Origin: an uncultured Flavobacteriales bacterium
GTDB taxonomy: Bacteria; Bacteroidota; Bacteroidia; Flavobacteriales_D; Crocinitomicaceae
NCBI GenBank assembly: GCA_937973685.1
Contig: CALJKJ010000032.1
Location: forward strand, 1 to 49,571
Reading direction: 5' to 3'
Length of the DNA: 49,571 nt
The stretch's first letter is position 1. Every line of letters begins with the position of its first letter. The notes under the pieces are model-generated. The model saw only the letters and a program-made list of their open reading frames with translations, was not told the DNA's origin and ran no database searches. Shown here piece by piece: positions 7,284 to 16,269 of this stretch. Both the position numbers and the translations under genes were made by a program.

Positions 7284-8846
7284 TTATTGTTGCCATTCTC
7301 CATTTACAAAACGAAAAATCGCAAGCTGATTTTGTGTTTTCAAAGCAGCAGGCAACATGTTTTCAGGACAATTTTGAAAAGCAACAGGACGCATAAATCG
7401 CTTTACAGCATCCGCTCCAACGGCAGTTGATTGAGGAATTGAAGAACTTGGAAAAGGACCTCCGTGTTGCATCGCCGTTGTTACTTCTACACCTGTTGGG
7501 ACACCGTTGAAAATAACTCTTCCAGCTTTTGTCGTGCAAACAGTCAATAACTTGCCGTTCATTTCATTTTCTTCAACAAACAAACTGATTGTAAGTTGAC
7601 CAACTAATTGTTGTAAGCATGCAATTAATTCATGTTCATTTTGATATAAAACCACTAAACAAAATGAACCAAAAACCTCATCTTGAAGGTGATTGTTTTG
7701 AATGAATTTTTCACCAGAAACAACTGCAAGTGAAGGTATTATAGCGTTGTCTTTTGCAAATCCTAATACAGATTTATCCGCATCAGCAACGCGCGCTTTC
7801 AGTTCCTCAGTATAGTTGTTGAAAATTGTCGGATGCAACATGTATTGTGGGGCACACATTGAAAAATGAGTCGTTAACGCTTTTATAAATAGTTGCGATT
7901 CTTCGGAATCTTGTGTAAAAATTATTCCAGGTGAGGTGCAAAATTGCCCAGCGTTTAACGTAATCGATTGTGCAATTTGTACTCCGATTTCATGTAACCT
8001 ATTTTTCAAGGCTTCTGGAGAGATTACTATTGGATTCACACTGCCCATTTCAGCATAAACAGGAATTGGTTCAACTCGGTTATTTGCAATCGCTAGTAAT
8101 GCCTTTCCACCTTTGATACTTCCAGTAAACCCAACAGCTTTGATTGATGGATGAGCAACTAACTGTTCACCAACTTCAAAATTTGAAGCAACTAAATGAG
8201 CAAAAACACCTTTTGGTAATTGTAATTTTTCGAGAGAAAGATTGATAATGCGAGCCGCAAGTTCACTTGTATGTGGATGCATGCCGTGGCCTTTCACTAT
8301 CACAGGACATCCTGCTGCTAGACCTGAAGCAACATCACCTCCAATTGTACCATACGCAAAGGGGAAATTACTTGCACCAAAAACAGCAATCGGTCCCAAA
8401 GGAATATTCACTTTCCGAATACTTGGTTTTGGAGCTTGTTTTCTGTTTGGGTCACCATCATCAATAACAGCTTGCAAGACATATCCAGACTCTAGCGAAT
8501 GCGCATAGGAATCGAATTGAAAACAAGCTCTCGTTAATTCTGTAGTAGCTCTTTCTTTTGGTAGGCCCGTTTCCAAACAATACCAATGAATTAATTGTTC
8601 GCTGTGCTTTTGTATGTTTTGACTTATTAATTGTAATAACGCAACACGAACAGTAACAGAATTGAAGACTTCATTATGAAAAGCTAATTCAGCTAAAGCA
8701 ATTGCATGTTCAACTTCTTCCGATGTTGCTTGATAAAAAGCAGTTGGAAGTGGTTGATTTGTTATTGGGTTTACGGCATAAAAAAATTGGTCGTTCGGAA
8801 GAGATTCTGAACGACCAATTAAACTAAGCCCGTTAATAGGTAACAT
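7284..8846 (-). CDS. Aldehyde dehydrogenase (alpha-ketoglutaric semialdehyde dehydrogenase-like)
   Basis: NAD(P)-dependent aldehyde dehydrogenase, 520 residues. Catalytic residues are all visible: Cys303 in LNAGQFCTSPG, the general base Glu266 in YAEMGSVNP, Asn160 in FGASNFPF and Lys185 in VIVKGHGMHPH. The SNFPFAYGTIGGD and CTSPG signatures point to the subgroup of 2,5-dioxopentanoate (alpha-ketoglutaric semialdehyde) and fatty-aldehyde dehydrogenases rather than betaine or succinic semialdehyde enzymes. The exact substrate cannot be read from sequence. It begins 9 nt after purS and so closes the pssA-purS run; no sugar-acid or hydroxyproline pathway genes are nearby, which is unusual for this subgroup. 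Confidence 0.85.
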   Translation of the reverse strand: MLPINGLSLIGRSESLPNDQFFYAVNPITNQPLPTAFYQATSEEVEHAIALAELAFHNEVFNSVTVRVALLQLISQNIQKHSEQLIHWYCLETGLPKERATTELTRACFQFDSYAHSLESGYVLQAVIDDGDPNRKQAPKPSIRKVNIPLGPIAVFGASNFPFAYGTIGGDVASGLAAGCPVIVKGHGMHPHTSELAARIINLSLEKLQLPKGVFAHLVASNFEVGEQLVAHPSIKAVGFTGSIKGGKALLAIANNRVEPIPVYAEMGSVNPIVISPEALKNRLHEIGVQIAQSITLNAGQFCTSPGIIFTQDSEESQLFIKALTTHFSMCAPQYMLHPTIFNNYTEELKARVADADKSVLGFAKDNAIIPSLAVVSGEKFIQNNHLQDEVFGSFCLVVLYQNEHELIACLQQLVGQLTISLFVEENEMNGKLLTVCTTKAGRVIFNGVPTGVEVTTAMQHGGPFPSSSIPQSTAVGADAVKRFMRPVAFQNCPENMLPAALKTQNQLAIFRFVNGEWQQ

Positions 8847-8855
8847 GCGCTATTA

Positions 8856-9107
8856 TTATGCCTCCACAATTTGGAAGGTATACGATTCCATGATTTGATT
8901 AGCAAGTAATTTTTTACATGCCAATTCTACTTTTTCTGTTGCCTCTTCCTTTGATGCAGCATCAATAAACAAACGAACATGACGTCCGATTCGTACGCCA
9001 CTAATTTCAGGAAGTCCAATAGTTGACATACTGTTAGATACTGCTTTACCTTGAGGATCCAATAATGCATCTAATGGCATTACATCGATTTCAGCTTTAA
9101 ATTTCAT
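8856..9107 (-). CDS. purS: Phosphoribosylformylglycinamidine synthase subunit PurS
   Basis: Small subunit (83 residues) of the three-part FGAM synthase, which converts FGAR to FGAM in purine synthesis; PurS dimers bridge PurL and PurQ. Family marks are LDPQGKAVSNSM near the N-terminus, GVRIGRHVRL in the middle and CKKLLANQIMESY near the end. Its start overlaps the pssA stop by 4 nt (ATGA). No purL or purQ is adjacent. Its presence as a separate gene implies that this organism uses the small PurL/PurQ/PurS system instead of, or alongside, the large single-chain PurL. Confidence 0.93.
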   Translation of the reverse strand: MKFKAEIDVMPLDALLDPQGKAVSNSMSTIGLPEISGVRIGRHVRLFIDAASKEEATEKVELACKKLLANQIMESYTFQIVEA

Positions 9108-9895
9108 GCGTTTAATTTTTTGCTAATACTATTTTTAATGATTGATAAAATCAAGTACAAAAGTACAATAATTGGAATGGACCACGTCCATAAAAATGCA
9201 ATAAGTAATCCACAACTTATTAAGAATCCAAAACGCCACTCATTTCCTGACCAATGAAACTGCTTAAATTTCAATGAGAAAAGTGGGATATTAGCGATCA
9301 AAAGAAGCGACATAACAGTAATTACAGGAACTAAAACAATAGGTTTTATTACGTTCACGATTAAATCATGTTCCCATCCAGTAGTGTTACCATATTGGGT
9401 TAACAATAACGGAAATGCCATGAAGAAAATCGTGTTGGCTGGTGTTGGAAGTCCAATAAACGATTCAGATTGTCGTGTGTCGATATTAAAGTTAGCCAAT
9501 CGAAACAACGAGAAAAACGGAATCAACAATCCGAAAAGTGGAATAAAGTTGAAATTTTTACCTGTAATAAAATCTTCTATCCAAGCTAAAAAAGACAGTT
9601 CAATATGAGTTGTGCCTTGAAAACTCAATGGTGGTGCAAGTAAAACATACATCATTATAATACCTGGAGCCAAACCAAATGTAATGATATCCGCTAATGA
9701 ATCTAATTGTTTCCCTAATTCGCTTTGTTGTTTTAGAATTCGCGCAAGAAAACCATCTAAAAAATCAAGTACAGCACCTATGAAAATAAAATAAGGAGCA
9801 ATATCTATTCGCCCAGCAACCGCAAAAAGTATAGCTATAACACCACACAACATATTAAAGCCAGTAATTAAATTGGGAATTGTAAACATTTTCAT
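9104..9895 (-). CDS. pssA: CDP-diacylglycerol-serine O-phosphatidyltransferase
   Basis: Integral membrane enzyme (263 residues) that makes phosphatidylserine from CDP-diacylglycerol and serine, the precursor of phosphatidylethanolamine. The CDP-alcohol phosphotransferase signature runs through residues 44-69: D44, D47-G48, A51-R52, G61, D65 and D69. MFTIPNLITGFNMLCG at the start is typical of bacterial type II PssA. About six to eight hydrophobic helices follow. The start could be the ATG at 9895 or two codons later. It is divergent from the PorV/PorQ-like gene, with a palindrome-rich gap of 130 nt between them. Confidence 0.92.
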   Translation of the reverse strand: MKMFTIPNLITGFNMLCGVIAILFAVAGRIDIAPYFIFIGAVLDFLDGFLARILKQQSELGKQLDSLADIITFGLAPGIIMMYVLLAPPLSFQGTTHIELSFLAWIEDFITGKNFNFIPLFGLLIPFFSLFRLANFNIDTRQSESFIGLPTPANTIFFMAFPLLLTQYGNTTGWEHDLIVNVIKPIVLVPVITVMSLLLIANIPLFSLKFKQFHWSGNEWRFGFLISCGLLIAFLWTWSIPIIVLLYLILSIIKNSISKKLNA

Positions 9896-9927
9896 CTTAT
9901 TATTGAATAATTTTGCATCACAAACAG

Positions 9928-9975
9928 AAAGGTGTAAATTTACATTTGTATTTGATGAAAAAACACCTTTTACAC
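9928..9975. promoter_or_regulatory. Palindrome cluster and candidate promoter between pssA and the PorV/PorQ-like gene
   Basis: A perfect 12-bp palindrome TGTAAATTTACA (9933-9944) overlaps a rightward TACATTTG -7 box (9941-9948). A wider 8-bp inverted repeat AAAGGTGT/ACACCTTT (9928-9935/9963-9970) encloses both, and a further TTTACAC half-site lies at 9969-9975. A TTG at 9913-9915 is 25 nt from the -7 box, slightly too far for a standard -33. The region looks like an operator for the rightward T9SS-type genes; the regulator is unknown. Confidence 0.45.
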
Positions 9976-10025
9976 AATTTTTTGCAAAAGAATCAGTTAT
10001 TCTATTGCAAAAACAATGCTATAAA

Positions 10026-11114
10026 ATGAGAGTTACATTATTAATTATTGCAATTACACTTACTTTCCAAGTAATTAGTCAGTCGGAAGCTACGATTGCA
10101 CCAAAGTATTCAAATGAGTTTTTGGCAATCGGTGTTGGAGCTGACGCCTTGGGTTTGTCCAATTCAGTAGTTGCACAAACAGAAGGTGTAACAAGTGGCT
10201 ATTGGAATCCAGCTGGACTGACACAAACAAAAAAATGGTTAGACGTCAGTTTGATGCACTCGGAATATTTTGCAGGAATTGCTAAATATGATTATTTGGG
10301 GTTGGCACACCAAATAGATAAAAAAAGTTCAGCTGGCTTTTCAATGATTCGTTTTGCTGTTGATGACATTCCTAATACAACTCAATTAATAGACAACGAT
10401 GGAAACATCGATTACGACCGAATTACAACATTTACAGCAGCTGACTATGCATTTCTCTTTTCGTATGCACGTGTTCTTCCGATTAAAGGATTGAGTGTTG
10501 GTGGGAATATTAAAATAATTCACCGAAAAGTGGGTGATTTTGCTAAATCTTGGGGTTTTGGCATCGATGCAGGAGCTCAATACGCAAATAAAAATAGCAA
10601 ATTTGGTATTGTTGTTCGTGACGTTACCTCAACTTTTAACGCTTGGGTATTTACACTAAATGATGCAACAAAAGAAGTATTTCAATCAACTGGAAACAGC
10701 TTACCAAAAAACGGTTTGGAATTGACGTTACCAAGAATAATCCTTGCTGCATACCACAAAAAAACGATAGGTGAAAAAGGCTTTTATGCGTCAGGAGAAA
10801 TTGATTGTGACTTAACTACTGATAAACGAAGAAACACGCTTATTCAAACTAACGTGATTAGCATCGACCCGCATGTTGGTCTTGCAATTGGTTTTAAAGA
10901 CATTGTAACGCTTCGCGGTGGAATTGGCAACATGCAATATATCACCAATTTTGACAACTCTAAAACATTGACACTACAACCAAATATAGGAGTTGGTTTA
11001 AAAGTGAAAAATATCAGCTTGGATTACGCATTTACTGATATTGGCGACGCTTCAACTGCATTATATTCTCATGTAATTTCACTCAGACTACTTTTAAATA
11101 ATCCAGCAAAATAG
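10026..11114 (+). CDS. PorV/PorQ family outer-membrane protein
   Basis: A 362-residue exported protein from the ATG at 10026. A signal peptide (MRVTLLIIAITLTFQVISQS) is followed by the family hallmark: a GADALGLSNSVVAQ segment and GYWNPAGL near residue 60. The rest is a FadL-like 14-strand barrel pattern of alternating residues, ending in an aromatic-poor strand VISLRLLLNN. PorV shuttles T9SS cargo to the PorU sortase, and PorQ binds PorZ in the attachment complex; I cannot decide which this is equivalent to. The gene is 10 nt upstream of the PorU/PorU2-like protease gene, so the two are likely one unit. An in-frame upstream extension is rejected because it would bury the signal peptide. Confidence 0.83.
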   Translation: MRVTLLIIAITLTFQVISQSEATIAPKYSNEFLAIGVGADALGLSNSVVAQTEGVTSGYWNPAGLTQTKKWLDVSLMHSEYFAGIAKYDYLGLAHQIDKKSSAGFSMIRFAVDDIPNTTQLIDNDGNIDYDRITTFTAADYAFLFSYARVLPIKGLSVGGNIKIIHRKVGDFAKSWGFGIDAGAQYANKNSKFGIVVRDVTSTFNAWVFTLNDATKEVFQSTGNSLPKNGLELTLPRIILAAYHKKTIGEKGFYASGEIDCDLTTDKRRNTLIQTNVISIDPHVGLAIGFKDIVTLRGGIGNMQYITNFDNSKTLTLQPNIGVGLKVKNISLDYAFTDIGDASTALYSHVISLRLLLNNPAK

Positions 11115-11124
11115 CATTCAATTA

Positions 11125-14100
11125 ATGAAATTACTACTTACTACTTTATTGCTTTTTTCTTTTATTTCTTCTTCCCAAGGTCAAACTTTCGGGAATGAAT
11201 GGATTAATTACAACCAACATTATTTTGCATTTCCTATTGCCCAAGATGGCATTTACAAAATTGATTACGCTACTTTACAAGCGAATGGAGTTCCATTAAC
11301 TGGATATTCATCTTCACGCATTCAACTTCATGGCCGCGGAGAAGAAATTCCTCTCATGATGATTGATGGCGGAGATAATAGTTTTGATCCAGGTGATTAT
11401 TTTCTATTCATTGCAAAAGGGAATGATGGCTGGCTTGACAAAACAATCGTCCCAAATCAAGCGAAACTAGCGAACCCAGGATACAGTTTAATTTCAGACA
11501 CTGTTTTTTATTACTATACGTGGGGATCAGGCATTCAAGGTAAGCGTTTTAGTTTGACAAATGACCCAAATTACAATAGCTACGCTCCAGTTAATTACGT
11601 AGAAAAAACGATTTATTCAAAATATAGCGCTGTTTATGCTGATGGATATAAGTACGATCAAGCTTTGGGTTCAATTTATTCAGATGGTGAAGGATACGGA
11701 TTGTATGAATTAGGAAGTGTCACTGGTTCTTTTTTGAACATTAGTATCCCTACTCCACAACCTTATCTAGGGAATTCATTTTCCCCTCGCATTGAAATTC
11801 GTTCATCTGCAAATTCAAACGCAAATTCAACTGGTGCTTTTAACCATCACTTAAAAGTTGGTATTGGAGCGAACAACACCGTGATTGTTGATACTTCATT
11901 CAATAATTACAGACAAATAATTGCAAACAAAACATTATCAATCAATGACTTGTCAGCAAACAGCACCAATATGAAATATGAAATCATAGGTGATGTTGGC
12001 GCTGCAGTTGATCGGCAGATTTTAACGTATTTTGAACTAACTTATCCGCGTTTGACAAATGCAAATGGTACAAACAAAGATGAATTTCAACTATCAAACA
12101 ATCCGAATGCAATAAAGTCGCGCATAGATTTACAAAACTTAACAGCAGTTGCTCCAATTGCTTTTTCATTTGGAACACAAAACATTGCTCAAAAACCATT
12201 TTTACAAGGAGGAAATTGGACTTTCCTTGTACCAAATACGACAAACAACACATCAACTTCCGTTTTTGTATTTGACACACTCAACGTACCTGTGATACCT
12301 GTTTTAAAAGCAGTTAACGGTACAGGAAGTTTTGTGGATTACACAATTTCAAGCACCAATGCTGCATTATTACTCGTTTATCACACACAATTACAACAAG
12401 CTGCAATGGATTATGCCGCTTACCGTCAAAGTGTTGCGGGTGGAAGTAACAATGTTATTCTTGCGAACATTGAAGATTTAAAACACCAGTTTGGAGGTGG
12501 TGTACCTCATCATCCAGCAGCAATCAGACAGTTTGCTTCGTTTATTTATAATAACTCGAACAACAAACCAACTGGTTTGTTTTTACTTGGAAAAGGATTT
12601 ATTCCAACTTTGGTCCGCACAAACCCTACTATTCAAGCAACTAATCTTATACCAACATTTGGTAATCCGAGTAGTGATAATGCCTTGACGAGTAATTTAG
12701 ACGGTACGCTTTTTGAGCCACTTATTCCAACTGGACGAATAGCAGCTAAAAACAATCAAGAATTAGCCGATTACTTAGCAAAAGTTATTCAATACGAACA
12801 AAATCAACATCCGAGCAATTCAAATTTTAGTGCAACAAAAGACGAACACAAGCAAATATTGCACTTCGTAGGTGGGTCAAACGCGTCACAACAGACGAGT
12901 TTTCAAGGCTACATGAATGGGATGAAAAGTATCATTGAGGATTCGGTTTTTGCTGGAAATGTGATAAGTTATATCAAAACAAGTAGCAATCCCCTCGACC
13001 CTAATGTTGTTGCAGGTGTTACCTCGAAAATTCAAGATGGAGTATCAATTATGAATTTCTTTGGTCATGCTGCTGCTTCAAATAATGGATTTGAAATCAA
13101 CATCGATGAAGCATCCAATTGGGAGAATCAAGGAAAATACCCATTTGTCATTGGAAATTCGTGTTATAACGGCGAGCTTTTCAAAACAACTCCATCAACT
13201 TCTGAACGGACTGTTTTGATTCCAAACGAAGGAGCAATTGGATTTTTATCAAGTGTTTTCATTGGTTACGATGCTTTTTTAGCTTATTACACAACAGAAT
13301 TATACAAACAGATTGCTTATAAAAGTTACGGCAAATCAATAGGTTATCAGATACAACAAACAATAAAAAGCTTGCAACAACCTACTGATAATTTGATTTT
13401 AGAATCGACCTATTCTCAAATGGTTTATCACGGTGACCCAACGATTAAAATCAATTATAGCACGGATCCTGAAATAGAAATAACGCCTCAACAATTAAGT
13501 TTCTCACCTGCTCAGCTGAATTTGTCGATAGATAGTATTCAGTTGGACCTTCAAATAAAAAATCTTGGAACTTCTATTTTAGATACAATTACTATTGAAG
13601 TAAAACGAAATTTCCCAGGAACTTCAGTAGATTCGGTTTATAATTTTCAAATTCCTTTGTTGCATTACCAACATTCTTTTTCAGCTAAGTTCCCATTACA
13701 ACCTGCAATAGGTATTGGAGTCAATCAATTTACCATTTCGGTAGACATCCCAAGTAATCATCAAGAGCAATACGAAGAAATCACCAATAATAGTATTGTT
13801 GCTAATTTCTTCATTTCAATAGATGGAATTAATCCAGTTTGGCCATATAATTACGCAGTAATCCCAACAGATACAGTTACTGTGAAAGCATCGACTATTA
13901 ATCCAATTGCACCTTTGAATACCTATTTTTTTGAATTAGATACAACTGACACGTATGATTCGCCTCAGTTGCGCCGTTTTTCTATGACTGAATTAGGTGG
14001 AGTAAAACAAGTGAAACCAAATCAATGGAAAAATGCATCAGGCAACAACTTTCCGCTAATTTGTTCGGATAGTACTGTTTATTTCTGGCGGGTTGCCGTT

Positions 14101-16269
14101 GATAGCAGTTCCTTGCAGTGGAAAGAATTTTCGTTTCAATACATTCCTGGAAAAACAGGCTGGGGACAAGACCATTTCTTTCAATTTAAAAACAATTCGT
14201 TTTCAAATATATCATACAATAGGCCAAGTCGACTGCGCGAATTCCCCGCGACAGAATCCCATACTGTAACTATTGATGCTTTTGATACATATAATTCCTA
14301 TTATTCGCTTTTCAATGCTTGGTTAATTGATGGAAGTATTCAAGAATATGCGACCTGTGGTACTACGCCTTATGTATATGTTGGTGTAATAAATCCGTCG
14401 ACCTTGATTCCTTGGAGTACCTATTGTCCAACCGGAACAGCAGTCAACAATAATCAATTGATGAATTTTGGTAATCAAAATAACAATTGTGGTTGCCGTA
14501 ATCGAACTGAAAAATACTTCATGTTCAAACAAAATGATGCAACACAAATGGCTGCATTGAAATCGATGTTGGAAACAGGAATTCCGGATGGGCATTACGT
14601 CGTTGTTTATACGCCATTTTTAACCATGTACAGTCAATGGGACAATATTGCACCTCAAATATACACGACTTTTCAAGCAATTGGAGCGCCACAATTGAAC
14701 AATACCCAAGAAGAAAAACCTTTTGCGCTGTTTTTCAAAAAAGGAACAACAACTGAGACAGTAGTTAAATTATGGCCGCAAGACACCATAATTACTGCTC
14801 CATTCCCACCAAAACTTAACTTAAACGCAACTATTTTCAAACCTGATTACATCGGATTGGAAACGACACCATTTATTGGTCCCGCAACAAATTGGCAAAC
14901 GATTTATTGGCGAAGAGATTCACTTGAATCACCTGCAACTGATAGCGTTCGTTTATATATTCAAGGTTATGATTTGTCGGGCTCGTTGCTCACTACAATC
15001 GACACCTTATTCCATCCAAATGATTCCATTACGAATTTGAATTCGTTGCTATCTGCTAATAATTACCCGTTAATGAAACTTGGTGTTTATTACTACGATA
15101 TTGCAAATAATACTCCTGCCCAAGTTGATCGATTACATGTACTTTACTCACCTATTCCAGAAGCTGCGATTGATGGGACCAATGCCTATTATTTAGCGCC
15201 AAATAATGATACAATTGTTGAAGGGCAATCCATTTCATTTGCAGTTGACGTTAAAAACATCAGTACTTATCCAATGGATTCGTTATTGGTGAATTATTGG
15301 GTTGAAGATGCACAAAATGTACTCCATCCGATTCCTTATCCAAGAAAAGGGCCTTTAACTATTGGTCAAACAATTAGAGACACAATTTCGTTTTCTAGTA
15401 ACGGACTAGTTGGACAAAATACGCTTTGGATGGAGGTTAATCCATATGTTAATGGCGCAACTTTTGAAACAGATCAACCTGAACAATATCACTTCAACAA
15501 TTTATTACAACAGCCCATTTATGTCAATGGTGATGATAAAAATCCGATTTTAGATGTGACTTTTAATGGGAAACACATTCTGAATGGAGACATTATTGAC
15601 CCTACAAGTGATATACTGATTACACTAAAAGATGAAAACGAATACCTCATCATGAATGATATTTCGGACACCACTCTTTTTGGAGTTTATCTTACCGATC
15701 CTGCTGGAGTTCAGAAGCGTATTCCTTTTATTGACGGAAATGGAAACACTATCATGCAATGGATCCCTGCAGATAGCCAATCCAAAAAATTCAAAATCAT
15801 GTACCCAAGGGAATTTTTATTGGATGGGAAATATATGTTAATGGTTCAAGGATCGGATCGTTCAGGTAATTTATCAGGTGATTTTGAATACAGAGTAACT
15901 TTTGAAGTGAATCGCGAATCGGCAATTACCCAAATGATGAACTATCCAAATCCATTTTCTACCAAAACACATTTTGTTTTCACGTTGACGGGAACAGAGG
16001 TGCCGGATGACATATTGATTCAAATAATGACCGTTTCTGGTAAAGTGGTGAAAGAAATTAACGAAGAAGAATTAGGGCAATTAGAAATTGGACGGAACGT
16101 CACCAGTTATGCTTGGGATGGTAAAGATAATTTTGGTGACCCTTTAGCAAATGGTGTTTATCTATATCGTGTAAGAGCAAAAATAAACGGGGAGGAAATC
16201 AAACGTCGTGCATCAGGTGCTGACTCGTATTTCAAAGAAGAGTTTGGGAAAATGTATTTGTTCCGTTAA
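11125..16269 (+). CDS. T9SS C25-family protease, PorU/PorU2-like sortase
   Basis: A 1714-residue surface protein. After the signal peptide (MKLLLTTLLLFSFISSSQG) comes a PorU-type N-terminal region (HYFAFPIAQDGIYKIDY, ELHGRGEE-like IQLHGRGEEIPL), then a gingipain-like C25 peptidase domain with the catalytic pair His648 (MNFFGHAA) and Cys680 (VIGNSCYNG). Beyond residue ~780 are beta-sandwich repeats including CARDB-like segments, and the last ~90 residues carry a FlgD-like/T9SS C-terminal signal (MNYPNPFS, YAWDGKDNFGDPLANGVYLYRV). PorU removes the C-terminal signal of T9SS cargo and attaches it to A-LPS. This protein is longer than classical PorU (~1150-1300), so the PorU2 label used for such long paralogues fits better. 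It is convergent with the next gene with no spacer. Confidence 0.85.
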   Translation: MKLLLTTLLLFSFISSSQGQTFGNEWINYNQHYFAFPIAQDGIYKIDYATLQANGVPLTGYSSSRIQLHGRGEEIPLMMIDGGDNSFDPGDYFLFIAKGNDGWLDKTIVPNQAKLANPGYSLISDTVFYYYTWGSGIQGKRFSLTNDPNYNSYAPVNYVEKTIYSKYSAVYADGYKYDQALGSIYSDGEGYGLYELGSVTGSFLNISIPTPQPYLGNSFSPRIEIRSSANSNANSTGAFNHHLKVGIGANNTVIVDTSFNNYRQIIANKTLSINDLSANSTNMKYEIIGDVGAAVDRQILTYFELTYPRLTNANGTNKDEFQLSNNPNAIKSRIDLQNLTAVAPIAFSFGTQNIAQKPFLQGGNWTFLVPNTTNNTSTSVFVFDTLNVPVIPVLKAVNGTGSFVDYTISSTNAALLLVYHTQLQQAAMDYAAYRQSVAGGSNNVILANIEDLKHQFGGGVPHHPAAIRQFASFIYNNSNNKPTGLFLLGKGFIPTLVRTNPTIQATNLIPTFGNPSSDNALTSNLDGTLFEPLIPTGRIAAKNNQELADYLAKVIQYEQNQHPSNSNFSATKDEHKQILHFVGGSNASQQTSFQGYMNGMKSIIEDSVFAGNVISYIKTSSNPLDPNVVAGVTSKIQDGVSIMNFFGHAAASNNGFEINIDEASNWENQGKYPFVIGNSCYNGELFKTTPSTSERTVLIPNEGAIGFLSSVFIGYDAFLAYYTTELYKQIAYKSYGKSIGYQIQQTIKSLQQPTDNLILESTYSQMVYHGDPTIKINYSTDPEIEITPQQLSFSPAQLNLSIDSIQLDLQIKNLGTSILDTITIEVKRNFPGTSVDSVYNFQIPLLHYQHSFSAKFPLQPAIGIGVNQFTISVDIPSNHQEQYEEITNNSIVANFFISIDGINPVWPYNYAVIPTDTVTVKASTINPIAPLNTYFFELDTTDTYDSPQLRRFSMTELGGVKQVKPNQWKNASGNNFPLICSDSTVYFWRVAVDSSSLQWKEFSFQYIPGKTGWGQDHFFQFKNNSFSNISYNRPSRLREFPATESHTVTIDAFDTYNSYYSLFNAWLIDGSIQEYATCGTTPYVYVGVINPSTLIPWSTYCPTGTAVNNNQLMNFGNQNNNCGCRNRTEKYFMFKQNDATQMAALKSMLETGIPDGHYVVVYTPFLTMYSQWDNIAPQIYTTFQAIGAPQLNNTQEEKPFALFFKKGTTTETVVKLWPQDTIITAPFPPKLNLNATIFKPDYIGLETTPFIGPATNWQTIYWRRDSLESPATDSVRLYIQGYDLSGSLLTTIDTLFHPNDSITNLNSLLSANNYPLMKLGVYYYDIANNTPAQVDRLHVLYSPIPEAAIDGTNAYYLAPNNDTIVEGQSISFAVDVKNISTYPMDSLLVNYWVEDAQNVLHPIPYPRKGPLTIGQTIRDTISFSSNGLVGQNTLWMEVNPYVNGATFETDQPEQYHFNNLLQQPIYVNGDDKNPILDVTFNGKHILNGDIIDPTSDILITLKDENEYLIMNDISDTTLFGVYLTDPAGVQKRIPFIDGNGNTIMQWIPADSQSKKFKIMYPREFLLDGKYMLMVQGSDRSGNLSGDFEYRVTFEVNRESAITQMMNYPNPFSTKTHFVFTLTGTEVPDDILIQIMTVSGKVVKEINEEELGQLEIGRNVTSYAWDGKDNFGDPLANGVYLYRVRAKINGEEIKRRASGADSYFKEEFGKMYLFR

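Noticed and set aside
9873..10025. Upstream extension of the PorV/PorQ-like gene
   Set aside because: It would place the clear signal peptide at residue ~52 and cross the palindromic promoter region and the pssA start.
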